A DNA stretch of 64,000 nt from Ulota crispa. Taxonomy: Eukaryota; Streptophyta; Bryopsida; Orthotrichales; Orthotrichaceae. Shown here one piece after another: positions 1 through 11,529 of this stretch. The position numbers were made by a program, and so were the translations under genes. The DNA lies in assembly GCA_963920765.1 (NCBI GenBank), contig OY987252.1, positions 498,501 to 562,500 of the forward strand. The letters run 5' to 3'. Every line of letters starts with the position of its first letter. Position 1 is the first letter of the stretch. Under the pieces are notes generated by a model, which worked only from the letters and a program-made list of their open reading frames with translations, was not told the origin of the DNA and did no database searches.

Positions 1-80
1 AATTGAAATTAAACCTTGAGTAGTGCAAATATTTGATACAAAGTGAAGTCAAAGTTTGCTGATCCACTAAATACATGGAA
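1..80 (+). repeat. Dispersed short repeat box (AGTGCAAAT / TCAAAGTTTGCTGATC)
   Basis: This stretch has an AGTAGTGCAAATATTTGATA-like core followed by GAAGTCAAAGTTTGCTGATC. Similar sequences occur near 10650-10700, 41170-41240 and 45086-45165 on the same strand. The last two lie at the 3' side of the minus-strand gene-like units C and D, so the box may mark the end of a repeat family. Copies were matched by eye only and element borders are not defined. Confidence 0.4.
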
Positions 81-640
81 GCAAATTAACCATTTTTTAA
101 ATTTCAAACACTATATTCTTTCAATTTGTCAAGTGGATTGCAGCCTTAAAAATATGGTGACTTTACATAGATGTCTAGTTTAAGATCCTATGGTTCTATG
201 TCCAAGATTTTACTTCAAAACTAGATTTTCTTGCCACTTTTTGGTAGTGGCAGATTTGGAGTGTTTCTTGAGGGAAAATGGCTTGGACTTTTAGGGATTG
301 ATAGGGTAGAGATTGTTCCAAAAAGGCTTGGTCCTTTAGGGGCTAGTACATCACCAATTCAATAAAAGTTTATGTACTACATAGGATTTAAGAAATGAAA
401 AAGAAAGTTCAACATCATTCAAATGTATAATTATTGCATATTAGATTGTAGTTTTAATCATACATACATTCCAATGCTATGTAAAATCAATACAACTCCA
501 AGTTTAATGCACAAACATTTGAAGGTCACAATTTTGCAAGAAATCAATGTCGCACCTCCTTCCACTAGAGCCTTTGTAGCACAAATCTCACAAGTAATTT
601 TTGGACATTTGCAATAAACGACTCTCTTTTGTTTTGAATG
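81..640. other. No recognisable feature
   Basis: AT-rich DNA. The short open frame at 423-617 on the plus strand has no recognisable motif and an ordinary composition, and I do not call it a gene. Confidence 0.5.
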
Positions 641-1151
641 CTATATAAGCATATAAGAGGGCCGCTTGAAAAAAGGTTGTGAAACATTTTCTTCAACACT
701 CTTTGATGCCACACGTCTTTTCCCATGTCTCATCCTTGTACGTTTAATATTCTCTTGTGTAACAGAGATAGATCTACAACGGATAAAGATCACTAGTGGC
801 AAGCCTATGAATTGTAAAAAGCTCAGAATATGAAGTAAATTGATTTTAAGGAATGTATATCTTGTGTTTCTTCTCATCCTTAGTATAGTCTCCAATAGAA
901 GCTTTCACCCTTTGTAACAAAGTCTCTGCTTCTTTCATTATACTCAAAAATTTCACACTTGCATTATCTAATATCAAAGGTCCACCAGTGTCTATTCTCA
1001 TATGCATTAGAGAGATTGGTACTACATATGGAATATCCTCTTCCATTGGCATCATCTTCTCTACGACTTTATTCTCTCTTTTTGTTTTGAAATATTTTTT
1101 AACAATCCATTGCACATCCAAAATATATTTGCAAATAGAACTTTGATCCAA
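641..1151 (-). pseudogene. Unrecognised coding remnant
   Basis: A minus-strand open frame at 1151-846 encodes about 101 residues with a charged, non-repetitive composition: a basic KYFKTKRENK stretch, then an acidic MPMEEDIP stretch, then a helix-forming segment with regular hydrophobic spacing. Its first codon is not ATG. A second open frame (895-641) overlaps in another phase, which could reflect a frameshift. I recognise no domain. It sits just upstream, in minus-strand sense, of the dispersed box at the window start, an arrangement also seen for units C and D, so it may be the coding relic of a related element. This rests on context only. Confidence 0.25.
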
Positions 1152-1999
1152 ACAATCACAAAATCAGCCCAACTTTGGCCATAACCTTCTCCAAAGCATA
1201 TTTGAATCGGCCCAACTTATTTAAGTATGGTAAAAAAAAGTATGTGTTTGAACTCCTTTGCAAACCTTTTCAAGTAAATTTCATAAAACTTACATTCAAC
1301 TAGACAATGCATTAAAATTTTTAACAATTGTCAAATTTGGACTTTGTCTGTCATTGGAACTCATTGGAACTTGTGTGAGAAGGTTCTCACTGCATGCTTT
1401 TGTAACATGGAAGTGACATAAAAAAACTCTCTTTGCTACTTGCACTCGACTTTCCTCTTGCATAATACAACAATGAAATCATTATTAACCACATTGGTAA
1501 TTGCACTTAATGGTGTGTGTTTGTCTATGACAATTCTGAATGCCTGTCTTTGGTACCCACTCGTCGCCCAAACGATTCTTGACCTTGAGAATCAACAGCT
1601 CAACCAGCCCTCCAGCACTCCAGCGACTTCAGGGATAAAACACTGAGCACCTCTAGGGACGGAGACTATAAGAAAACATTCCAAGCGGCGGATATCCTAG
1701 TCATGGAAATATGAAGACAATGATATCATACTCAAGTGCAAGAGTTGCTTGTCATTTAGCCACGGTTTCAACGTCAGAAGGAGCATTGTTGTACTACATA
1801 TTGATCAAGGTGCAGAGTGGCAGAACAGATATGGGGCGTAACCCTCTCCTTCTAATCAAATTGAGATCCTCAAATTGCAAAGACCAATGGCTTTTGATGC
1901 ATGAAAGTGAGAGGAGAGGGTTTTCACTCATGAACCATCATTTTTGTTCCATGCATTGTTCAATCTTCTTGTGCTATATGGCAATGACAAGGACATAAG
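1152..1999. other. No recognisable gene
   Basis: Short open frames on the plus strand (1440-1646, 1711-1998) lack motifs. The right part may be 3' untranslated sequence of the minus-strand LINE, but I see no clear poly(A) tail or target-site duplication to fix its end. Confidence 0.4.
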
Positions 2000-2419
2000 A
2001 AAGTTATGAAGGTATTGTTAGAGCCACTTTCCTTATTTTATTTTGGCACAAGAAAAAGGTTTCAACTTTATTTGCAAAGAGAGACCAAGGACTACAACCA
2101 AGGCGCATCAAGACTGGCCATGCCAGACACAAACACAACACCTAACAAAACTCACGCACCCACAAGACTCTTGACTCTTCTTTCTTACACACCGCCTCAA
2201 AGCAACCCCAATTAGAATCAAAGCAAGTAGTGGCTTCAATCCTGCTGAGTTCAAAGTTGGCCTTGGCGACTCTACTCATAGCAATGCGCTCGTAGTTAGT
2301 TAGCCCTTGCCAGATCACATTTTGGATCTTTGCTCACTCTACCATTGTTGATTAAAAGTCTAGTCATTTTTGGCAATCCAATCTTCTACAAAAAGACCCC
2401 TTGCAATAGCAGCCAGATT

Positions 2420-4099
2420 CTACTCACGCACTTGAATTTACGTGGTAGTCTCTTTGCAAGGATTGCATGTTGCAAGCTGGAGCGCTTCCATACAACTCTT
2501 GCGGAGTTTCCCATTGCATTTAGAATACAAGCAATGTAATTCCAAGCCACACAAGCTTGTTGGCAATCCTAGAACCTGTGGCAGAGGGATTCAATCTCCC
2601 CAAGTTCACAAACAATGCAACTGGAGTCCACTGCAAGGAACACACAATTGCGCCACTGATTCACAGCAATGGCTTGGTGCTGCAATTGCCATATTAACCC
2701 CGCTTCCTTACCACTTTGTTCCGGGTCCCAAATGTTGTCTCACTTGAATTGGTGTTGGGTAGGAAGTATGTTCCTCCATTTTGTAGTGGCCAACTTGGAG
2801 AGAGGCTTACGTTGTCGTAGGAAGTTGCAGCCCATCTTTGTGGTGTATGCCATCATGGAGGGGTTGTCACTACAACACACTTGCCCAAGGTCCCACCTCA
2901 GCTTGCAGACAAGCCCATAGTATAGCAGTCTTGTCTTGGAGGCAGCTTGCCGACTTTTCTTGGCTACAGCAATGATACGCACCCGCTCAAGACGACCTAC
3001 AACCTCCTGGTCATAGAGTTGCATTTCATGCATAGAAGCAACTGGGACCTGTCGGTGATGCCGTAGAAGATTGCCACATCATTGAAGAACCACTTGCCCT
3101 CGGCACCAGTACCGCAAGGATACTAGATTCCTCCACATTGACAGGCGCACATTGGGAGAGCTCTAGCGCTGGGACCAAAGATGTCCACCCATTCATTGTC
3201 CTCCATGTGCATACACTAAGGCGCAAAAAAAATTGTCAATTGGCGTATGAGACATCTTTCCACAGCCGCCCACTGACAGCGCTCTGCTTCCACAAGTCCA
3301 AATCTTTCTGCTAGCTCTTCAAACATAAGGAGGTGACTCTCCTCTCTCATCCACTTGTTACTATTGTAAAAGAGTCCCCTTTTTGCAAGCACCATAGCCT
3401 TGTTTCTTGGAAATTCATGCTGAAGAATTTGTATGTTGCTTGTCCACCATAGGATAGTGCCCATCCATTTGTCCCTATTGCTTGGTGCCTTGACTCGAGT
3501 TTCATGGTAGATTTGGTGCAATGAGTTCTTGGTTTTATTCCATAGCAAACATCCGTTAGCTCCTCTAAAATTCGAGCACGAGCACCACCACAAGCTTGGC
3601 GGCCAGACCTTGCCACTCACTGGTTGACTGCTTGCCAACTGGTTCCTCATCACACTGTTGATGTTGGACTTAATAGGAGAGAAGGCAGCCACCGCCCATT
3701 TGCACATGAATGCAATTGTAGCTTTGGTTGGATCAATAAGGTTCAGGCCTCCAAGAGCCTTTTTTTACAACACTCTTGCCAAGCGACACACGCTCTTGAG
3801 GGCTGAGGAGAGCTAGACCAAACAAAATTGTGGATTTTTCCGGTTGCTCTTTTAATGCCAGCAGCGCTCCCACCCCACAACGCAAGAAAAAACATGATAC
3901 TTGATGTCAAGATGCTGTTTGCAATGATCACTTTGGCCAAACTATTAACTTTGATTGTGCTCCATGCCGCAAGCTTCTTATCAAATTTGTTATGGAAAAA
4001 GGTGTCTTTAGAAGCAATGGTGAGAATCAATCTGAAAGGAGATTCGAGCAATTTCAAAATCTTGTCCTCCAAGGCAACCCTGCAAGGCAATTTGTCCAC
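2420..4099 (-). pseudogene. LINE ORF2 C-terminal region with zf-RVT-like segment
   Basis: Directly downstream of the RT, minus frames encode the usual plant LINE continuation: a segment around a LAAWSTIKVNSLAKVIIANS core, then an IKRATGKIHNFVW tract, then NLIDPTKATIAFMCKW, corresponding to the family's pattern of a lone tryptophan-rich region ending near 'GxWxF'. Farther on, about 2630-2550 encodes CIVC followed by CHRF and DCQQACVAW, a C-x2-C...H-x-F-x2-C arrangement typical of the zf-RVT domain. The frame changes several times (3743-4099, 3216-3707, 3347-3616, 3026-3226, 2740-3033), so this is a pseudogene. The stop inside the zinc motif region confirms decay. Confidence 0.7.
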
Positions 4100-4940
4100 C
4101 TACTCTAGCCTAAGGCAATTACTTGGGCCCCAGTAATACATAGAGGACTTATCCATGTTGATGAGAAGGCTTGTTGCTTTTCCAAAGCGCCTCAAAGTGG
4201 CCATCGTGTGGACAACCACTGTCTTGTCTGCCGCTAGAGTCATAGACGTATCATCAGCAAATTGTAGGATGATCTGTAGCTCTAAAGCGTTGGGAAGGTC
4301 ATTTCCTTTGATCCGACCACCTTGGGCTTCTTGCTTCACACACTTATTTAGGATCTTGCTAATGATAAAGAGCAGATACGGTGCAACAGGACACCCTTGA
4401 CGCACATCTTGCTGGATGGGGAATGATTTTGTTTGGTGTTTGTTCACATTGACCTGAGCGTGCGCACCTTTAAAGAGCATGGCTAGCATTGGCCTGAATT
4501 TGGTTGGGAACTCAAGCATTTCTAGCGCTTGAAAAAGGAAGGGTAGGACCACACGGTTGTAAGCTTTGGAGAAATCCAGCTTCAAAAAAAGCAAAGGTTG
4601 CGCAGACTCCTTTGCATGGTGTATGGTTTCCTGTGTGAGGAAAACATTATTAAGTATGAAGTGCATCGGGAGGAAGGCAAATTGGTCTGTGCCTATCAGC
4701 TCCATGAGCACCGATTGGAGCCGTAGCTACAAAGCCTTTGCGTACACTTTGTAAGACACGTTGAGGAGCGTGATGGGGCGCCAATTGTTGAGTGTGTCCC
4801 GTTCCCCACCCTTGTGCAATAGTGCAATGAGACCTTCAGTAATGCTGCTGCAAAATTCACCCCTCTCTAGTGCTTCTTTGATCATAGAGAGATAACCTGC
4901 GCCAATCATGGGCCAAAGCACTTTGTACAGCTCTGCCACT
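4100..4940 (-). pseudogene. LINE reverse transcriptase domain
   Basis: Two adjacent minus-strand frames (4939-4727 and 4711-4100) encode the RT of an L1-type LINE. Visible family motifs, in order, are NWRPITLLNVSYKVYAKAL, DQFAFLPMH (family RQ.GF.P), LKLDFSKAYNRV, QQDVRQGCPVAPYLF-like and the catalytic FADDT. The catalytic pair of aspartates is intact. The two pieces are separated by about one lost codon stretch and a change of phase, so the enzyme could not be made as it stands. RT would copy LINE RNA at the nicked target (target-primed reverse transcription). This is the firmest identification within the LINE. Confidence 0.9.
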
Positions 4941-5059
4941 ACCCTATCCGAGCATAGGATTTGTGTGACGCAAGCAACTTCACAGCTTTTGTAAGCTCTC
5001 TTAAAGAAAGGGATTGAAAGAGCGTGGCCTTCATGGCTTTGTTTAACGTGGCTTAGAGG

Positions 5060-5640
5060 CCTTCCAGCATTGATTGTTGATCTTTTTCTATCTCTGCAAA
5101 CGGTGGCCGTCGAGTGTACAGCGTGGAGTAGAAGTTGTAGCAGACTTCTTCAAGTTGTGGTTGTTCCGTGCGTAAAACACCGCCAACACCAACCAGCTCT
5201 CTGATGTTGGAAGCCAACAACCAAGGCTTTGTGCTCTAGAAAAAACCCTGCCTTGGCTTTTTCTTCTTCTTGACGCCATCTCGTATGGCTGTGTATACGT
5301 TGGCCCTCCATTTGCCATTTCTCACAAGTGGAGAGTGCTTCCCTTGCTTGAACTTCACTGTCTTGAGCCATGACTTCAGGAGGATCCTATTGGAGGGCAT
5401 TTTGAGCAATCTCTAGTTTCCTTTTGAGGTTTGCCTCTTTGGCTCTACGTTCCGCCGCCTTTTGTTCACAGAAATGTTTATACCATTTCACAATCTGACG
5501 CATTTTGCCAAAGAAGCCCATTCTTACAGAGCACGTTGCCCACCGTGCTTTGAGCTCTCTCACCATTTGTTTGTTTTTAGGAAGGCCACAATAAGCTTGA
5601 ATTTGGAGCCTTTTTGCCATCTCAATTCTACTTGAATTGA
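5060..5640 (-). pseudogene. LINE ORF2 linker between endonuclease and RT
   Basis: Minus-strand frames at 5620-5387 and 5371-5088 encode basic, helix-rich sequence (for example KAAERRAKEANLKRKLEIAQ) of the kind found between the endonuclease and RT of plant LINEs. There is no catalytic motif. Frames switch between the two overlapping readings near 5320-5150. Confidence 0.5.
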
Positions 5641-5649
5641 GAGAAGAAC

Positions 5650-6990
5650 ATGAAGATGGTTGTACTAGCCGTCCTCTCCAAGAATTTGGTATTCCTTTAC
5701 GTGTTGATCATCAATGCCACCTGAGAAGGGGAAGGTATAGAATCGATCCAAGCGTGCCAGAACTCGCTCAGCCCTTGTTCTCCGATTGTCCCACATGAAT
5801 TGAATGGCCGGTTGTACTTGAAGAAGTCCTCCATGCAAAGGTGTTCTTTTAGGTATTTGAACTTCTACAGTTCTCAATCACCTGGAATCCAATTTGACAA
5901 GGAGCACTTGTCTCTGACATACTTGACGAAGTTCCAATCTCCACCACATAACTACTTGTAGATCATTAGGAGAATGTTGCGTATTTCCTCCCACAAGATG
6001 ATTTGCTGCACGAGCGTATGTGGAACATATATGTTCAAGATATCCAACATTGTCCCTCCTGGGCCTTTTAGCAACAGGGTGAAAATCTGCTAGGCCCTAT
6101 ACAATTTTGGCAAGAAAAAACGGTATATTTAGTATATTTTTAGGGCCTCCAAAACATCATTTTGAAGAAATCAAAGAAAAGATTTAAGTTTTGGAGTAAA
6201 ACATATCATGCCCACCTAGACTTCTATGAGATACACATGTTAGATTGAAAAATTCAAGTGGAACCTCTTAAACCTTGTGTTTTTTATAAGTTCAAAAAAA
6301 GGTGCATTTGCTTTGATTATAAGTGAATTGAAATTGTTGACTTGAAACTTTCAATTGGAAGGTTAATCACCAATACCCTATCAAAGTTTGTGCCAATTTT
6401 CATTGATCTATGTTGGATAGATCATTCACAAGTAGTAAATTTGTCCAAATTTTGAAATTGTGACAAGTATATAATCTTTACAAGTATTCTTCTAGCGCGT
6501 TAACCAATGAGTGACTTTGCAAAAAAATTGCACCCACAAAAGGTTATGTTAGTTGAGAACAACAGTTCATATTCAAAAACTGGAGTTAAATTGTATGTTG
6601 TCTTTGGGAAGACTTGGAATGCTCTTGACTCCATGAAAAACCCTCTGTGACAACTTTTTTATACCATCTTAGCAAATTTTCACCCAACAGCTGTTGCACA
6701 TTCTTGCCACTAGATGAGCCAATACTATAGCCTAGCGAGGTGAGCCTATGCAATACTAACATTGTGAGGCCCTCGCAACCTATGGCAATTTGGTTCCTTT
6801 CTTGAGCTTTGCTTGTGTAGGTAGTGGCTTGCCACCATAATTTTTTACCAAGCTTGTTTAAAGCAATGCCTTTGAGCTTGTGTTCTTGAATGCAAAATAC
6901 CCTTGGGAAATTGGGGTAATTCCTAATATAATTCCTAAGCCTATCTATGTTGACAAGGTCATTACGCCCTTGGACATTACAGCTTATCAG
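5650..6990 (-). pseudogene. LINE AP-endonuclease domain, split by a MITE
   Basis: The N-terminal half starts near 6986 with MNVQLISCNVQGRN and contains FCIQEHKLKG, matching the asparagine and glutamate catalytic motifs of L1-type endonucleases. The other half resumes at about 6072 with LKGPGG, LNIYVP, a GDWN-like motif and finally NRRTRAERVLARLDRFY, the family's late arginine/aspartate region. Between the two lies the 6077-6685 insertion. Removing it and one copy of its 4-bp duplication joins the two halves in frame at the expected place, just before the LNIYVP strand. Other stops (for example near 5960 and 5880) remain, so it is decayed independently of the insertion. Confidence 0.8.
6077..6685. 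mobile_element. 609-bp MITE inserted in the LINE endonuclease
   Basis: The left end reads GGGTGAAAATCTGCTA (6077-6092). The right end is TAGCAAATTTTCACCC (6670-6685), whose reverse complement differs from the left end at one position. The element is flanked by AACA on both sides (6073-6076 and 6686-6689). The interior is AT-rich and non-coding. It falls exactly where the LINE endonuclease frame breaks off and resumes. The 4-bp duplication and GGGTG terminus do not let me assign a superfamily with confidence. Confidence 0.8.
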
Positions 6991-7110
6991 TTGTACATTC
7001 ATGTTCATGGCAGAGAGGGGCGCGTTCTCGGTGTTTGCGGCAAGTTGCAAATGTTGGTCACTCTGATGCTTCCATTGAGAGTAGAGCCATTGCACGTGTC
7101 AGCTGCCATT

Positions 7111-7319
7111 TGATAGCCCGGGAGCAGCCTTACTTGTCCAATTCGGTCCGCAATGCGTGTTGGAGCCGACAAGGTCTGTATTGTCCTTCTAGATCTCAAT
7201 GCGCTCCTCCAATGGGCTATATGAGAGGCGGATTTATATACCCTTCTAGGAGATCAGATCCTCTAGAAGCAAGCTGGGTGATGTGCTCCACTGAGTCATT
7301 GCCTAATGGGATGCAAGGA
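7111..7319. other. Unassigned junction between LINE and gypsy remnant
   Basis: A plus-strand open frame covers 7035-7439, but it crosses the LINE start and an LTR-like fragment and has no domain. It is most likely a chance frame. The stretch may be LINE 5' untranslated sequence. Confidence 0.4.
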
Positions 7320-7470
7320 AGCTGGTCAGAATTTGAAGCAATTGTGGCTGGAGACTTGAAGACTCAAAGACCACAAGAATTCAAGACACGACTAAACTTC
7401 CTAACTGACAATTTCCAGTTGCAGCTAGATTCCCTGTGAGTTCTCAAAGCGCGCTCCTCTCTACCTGACA
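7320..7470 (+). repeat. Diverged LTR 3'-end fragment
   Basis: The end of this stretch, CGCGCTCCTCTCTACCTGACA (about 7450-7470 region), closely resembles the 3' end of the 2162-bp LTRs at 15639 and 24052. Upstream, runs of GAAGACTCAAAGA and CTGACAATTTCCAGTTG also follow the LTR order. It is therefore a truncated LTR of the same or a related family in plus orientation, ending in CA. What follows is pol of a different gypsy type with no gag between, so the join is probably a deletion or a nested remnant. Confidence 0.55.
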
Positions 7471-7483
7471 ACACAACAAGTTT

Positions 7484-9990
7484 GAAGGACTAGTACAAGA
7501 ATTCTTAGAGTTGTTTGTTTCCAAACGCTTTGATTTACTAAGCATACCAATAGAAGAGCATAAGATCAAAATGATAGAAGAAGCCAAGCCCGTGCGAGCC
7601 CCTCAACGACAAATGGCCTTGGACAAGATGCAAATTCTCAAGGAAGCATTGGACAAATTCCTCAAGGGAATATTTATTTTAGAAGTCAAGAACACCAAAT
7701 GGGTGAGCCCCGGAGTAATAGTCCCAAAGAAAAATGGATGTTAGATGGTATGCATGAACTACTGAGCGCTAAATAAGGTAATGAAAAAAGACCGCCAAAC
7801 CTTACCTTTCATTGATGAACTCTTGGCCTATATTAGCGGCCACAAATTCTTCTCCTTCTTTGACGAATACAGCGGGCATTACCAAGTCAAGATTTGCAAG
7901 GACAATATGTTGAAGACCACATTCACAACACCATGGGAGACATATGCATATTTGCATATGCCCTTCAACCTTTGCAACGCAAGAGATACGTTCCAAAAGG
8001 TTCAAACCAAAAAATTTGCACCTTATATAGGTAAATTTGTAAGAGTCTTTCTTGATGATTTTTCTGTATTTGGCAATTAAATAAACCATTCAATCCTTGT
8101 CCGCTGTACATTTGAAAAACTAGCAAAAAATTGTTGCTCCATTAGTCTAGAGAAGTGCAAAGTAGGATTTGAGGAGGGTCTACTACTTGGTCACATAGTA
8201 TTCTATGGCAGAATAAAAATTGATCTTGCTAAAATACAAAGGATTTCAGAGTTGGAAGAACCCACTAGTCAAAGTCAAGTATCAACCCTCTGGGAGTCGT
8301 AAATTATCACAATAGGTTTATTAACAACCTTGCCAGCTGTGCTTGACCAATTGCCTTATTCATTTCAAAGTTGTTTGAATTTAAATGGACAAACAAATGT
8401 AGGGAAGCTTTGAAATACATACATGATCATCTAAGTAGTGATCCAATAATGAGTAACCTAGATTGGCAAATCCCTTCATAATCAACCCTCATCTTTCAAT
8501 ATTTCCTTAGCAGCGGTCTTAATCCAGAATGGTGCCGCAGGGAGAGCCCATCCAATATACTATGCTAGTCATCTTTTGAATCCTTGTGAGATTAGATACT
8601 TAGAACCAGAAAAGATAATAGTTGCTTTGGTATTTGCATGCACCAAGTTTAAGCATTATCTCCTTTCTAGCCCCTATCCAATAGTGGTCCAATGTGAGAA
8701 AGATTTGCTAAAATTAATTGTTCAACAAGCCAATCCATTTTGTAGAGCCGCTAGATTGATCACCTCTCTCCAACAATTTGATTTGGTGATAAAGGGGTTA
8801 AAGGGACAAAGGTCTTTTCAAGCCAAACTTCTTTTAGAACTTGGTAGACTCCTTGCCACCAACAAAGGCGCCATATCCAAAGACAAAGCGGAATGCTTTG
8901 CCATCAACCATCATACTAATGATGATTTTGGGTATCACCAAATTATCAACTATTTGAAGAATGTGGAGTTACCAGTGGAAGCAATACCCCTCAAATGAAA
9001 GGAGATTTGAAGAAAGGTATGTCCTATATACTAATTGGAGAAACATTATACAAGAAAGGAAGAGATGAAATTCTCCAAAGAGCGGTCAATAAGGCAGAAA
9101 CACCTGAGATCCTCACCCAATGTTACAATAGCATTTGTGAGGGGCACTTTGCTCTAGACACAACGACAAAGAAGATATTGTTAACTGGGTACTATTGGTC
9201 TTCTTTGTTTTGAGATAGTGCAAACTATTGCAGAAGCTGCCCAGAATGTCAAGCAAACGGGAGGAGAATTGTCCCTCACATGGTCTTCCATCCAATCATC
9301 TCCATCGGTGCTTTTGAGAAGTAGGGCATCAATTTTTTGGGGCCTCTATCCATGACAGCCCAATGAAATTGCTATATCATTGTAGCAACTGACTACCTCA
9401 CAAAGTGGATGGAAGCATCTGTAGTAAGGCACATCACCAAAAAAGAAGCTTCCAATTTCATCTTCAACCAAATCATTTGTAGGTATGGATGCCCTTTAGA
9501 ACTCATGACTGACCAAAGGACTCATTTTGTGAATGAGTTAGTCACAAATCTATTCCAATGATTATCAGTAAAGCATTGACAATCCATTCTTTACTATCCC
9601 TAAGCAAATGCATTAGTAGAAAATTTGATTGGCATCCTATGCAATGTCATTGTTAAAGTAGTTTGCGAGACAAGGAAGAAGTGGGACCTACACCTCGGCA
9701 AGGCCTTATGGGCCTATAAGAACGCACACAAGCTATCCACGGGTTATACCCCCTTTCAACTTACTTACGGCATTGAAGTGGTGATGCCTATTGAATTAGA
9801 AGTGGAATCCTTACAAACAGCAATTCATCATAGACTTGGAGATAGAGAATCACTAAAGCACGATTGTACGCCCTCGAATGTTTGGACGAGACGCAATGGA
9901 TGGCACTATGAAACATCAAGACTACACAACGGCGACACAAGCTCCATCACAACAAGGCAAAGACAATAACCTTTCACCTCGGCAATCTCA
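7484..9990 (+). pseudogene. Decayed Ty3/gypsy pol (RT, RNase H, integrase)
   Basis: Plus-strand frames give, in order: a pre-RT segment ending WVSPGVIVPKKNG (to 7744); RT (7781-8080) with LPFIDELLAYISGH, FFDEYSGHYQVKI, MPFNLCNARDTFQ and the catalytic FLDDFSVFG; a thumb-like GLLLGHIVFYGRI segment (about 8180); an RNase H-like region (8490-8800) with HPIYYASHLL and an ARLITSLQQFDLVI tail; an integrase zinc-binding piece (8995-9213); a core region with ATDYLTKWMEAS, MTDQRTHF and ALVEN (about 9390-9640); and an integrase C-terminal part (9625-9850). TAG, TGA, TAA stops and some frameshifts interrupt it. It belongs to a different gypsy lineage from the intact element at 13478-24052, whose RT motifs differ. 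Gag, protease and its own LTR pair are not visible. Confidence 0.85.
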
Positions 9991-10323
9991 TCATATTGGT
10001 GGGTAGTTGGTGAATCAAAAAACATGGAAGAAATTTACACCAAAGTAGAAGGGACCCTTTGTGGTTCACCAAACTTTTGGCAATGGATCTTACCAGCTTT
10101 TTTTTACAAATTATAAAGTATATGGAGTGTGGCTATGCACATAATAAAACAATAGAAGATGTTGCAAATTTTTTTATTTTTTTATTTTTTGAAATGGCTT
10201 TAGTACTTGTACCATTTTTTGTAATTGGCACCTTGGAAATGGGAGTGGATGCTAAAGTTGGCAAATAGTATTTGCAAAGTTTCCCTACTCATAGCTATGT
10301 ATGATTTCACTAGTTTCTAAATA

Positions 10324-10435
10324 ATGGCACCTAGTGAATAAGTTTTTTTGGAAAATGGCACCTAGTGAATAAGTTTTTTTGGAAAATGGCACCTAATGAA
10401 TAAGTTTTTTTGGAAAATGGCACCTATAAGTCAAA
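10324..10435 (+). repeat. 31-bp tandem repeat, ~3.5 copies
   Basis: The phrase ATGGCACCTAGTGAATAAG recurs at 10324, 10355, 10386 and 10417, an exact 31-bp period, with a T-run in each unit. It lies in otherwise featureless AT-rich sequence between 9990 and 11500. Confidence 0.85.
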
Positions 10436-11520
10436 ATTGCCAAAACTTTGGGAATTTCATTGGCTACATGATGTACAAACATCTCATAGTCTTATGGCGA
10501 CAAAAATTTAGGCAAGAAGAGTGACAACAAAGGTGTCATGAATTGTCATGGTGAAATGCAACATGTCTCCAACCTTGAAAGAGTTCTTGCACACAAAATT
10601 CACCCACCATGTCTGTAGATCAAAAAGGAAGATGGTGTCTATTTGTGTTGTCAAACCTTGAAACCCTAAGTAGTGCAAATAGATGGAACTAAGTGCATTG
10701 GAGGCTAAAAACGTGGCCATTTGTAAGAAAATAAAAAACACAAGAGCACACGGCCCACTACCAAGGAAACATAAAAACAAAAGAGTGGTGAGGACAAAAA
10801 AATCAAAAGAGTAATTGCAATGTTCATTAACAAGCACATATGGTGAGTACAACCAAAATTGATTTCATAAAGACGGTGATCCAGGAATTTCCACATAACT
10901 CAAGGGCAACACCTCACTTGCTCTCATATGCGTAAACATGCAATTTAAACTCTAAACTGAAGTGCAATGGTGGCTACAACTCAAGTTTGCAAATACAAGC
11001 CCTTAGCCCTAGCATACAAGTGTAAATCGTGATCTAGCATTTGCCAAAACAATGGTGGTGTGAACTAGCACCACAATTTTTTAGGATTAGAAAATCTGAT
11101 AATACATGTGTCAAAAACACAAGGTAGCCCTACATCCAATAATAGTAATCTGGCAAGTAGACATTGCACGTGGTCGGCAACATGGCAAAAGAGGCACTCA
11201 AAAACCTGTTATTTTTCTTTGTTCTTTTTGCAGCCCCTCTTTATCTTTCAAAATTTGGCTATTTATTGCCAATAAAAAAAGGCTAGATCTCATCTCTTGA
11301 GTACTTTCAAAAGCAAGCAAGGTTGTCAATATGGTTGGACACGGCCTAAATTAGCGGATATGGCAAACGGACAATTCGTTTGGACAAGACAGTCCGGACA
11401 AATAGCAGACATAGAAAAAATTAACAATTACCTTTTCAATTTTTACAATTTACCTTTGGATAGAAAATTTAAATGACATGGAAGGGCCGTTGATGACATG
11501 GAGGGTGTAATTGCCACCTA
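10436..11520. other. No gene seen; one copy of the dispersed box
   Basis: Only shadow-like open frames occur here. Around 10650-10700 a copy of the dispersed box is visible (CCCTAAGTAGTGCAAATAGA). Otherwise I see nothing to annotate. Confidence 0.5.
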
Positions 11521-11529
11521 GGAAAGGGG

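Larger units (their letters stand above)
2000..7110 (-). mobile_element. Decayed LINE (non-LTR retrotransposon), 5' end to the right
   Basis: Read on the minus strand, the parts appear in the order expected of a plant L1-type LINE ORF2: an AP-endonuclease-like N-terminus (from about 6986), its C-terminal half (6072-5650), reverse transcriptase (4940-4100), a post-RT region and a zf-RVT-like cysteine/histidine segment (about 2630-2550). The frame is broken many times by stops and frameshifts, so the copy is inactive. A 609-bp MITE interrupts the endonuclease. I see no ORF1 and neither end is defined; the left border near 2000 is only where recognisable similarity fades. Confidence 0.85.
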
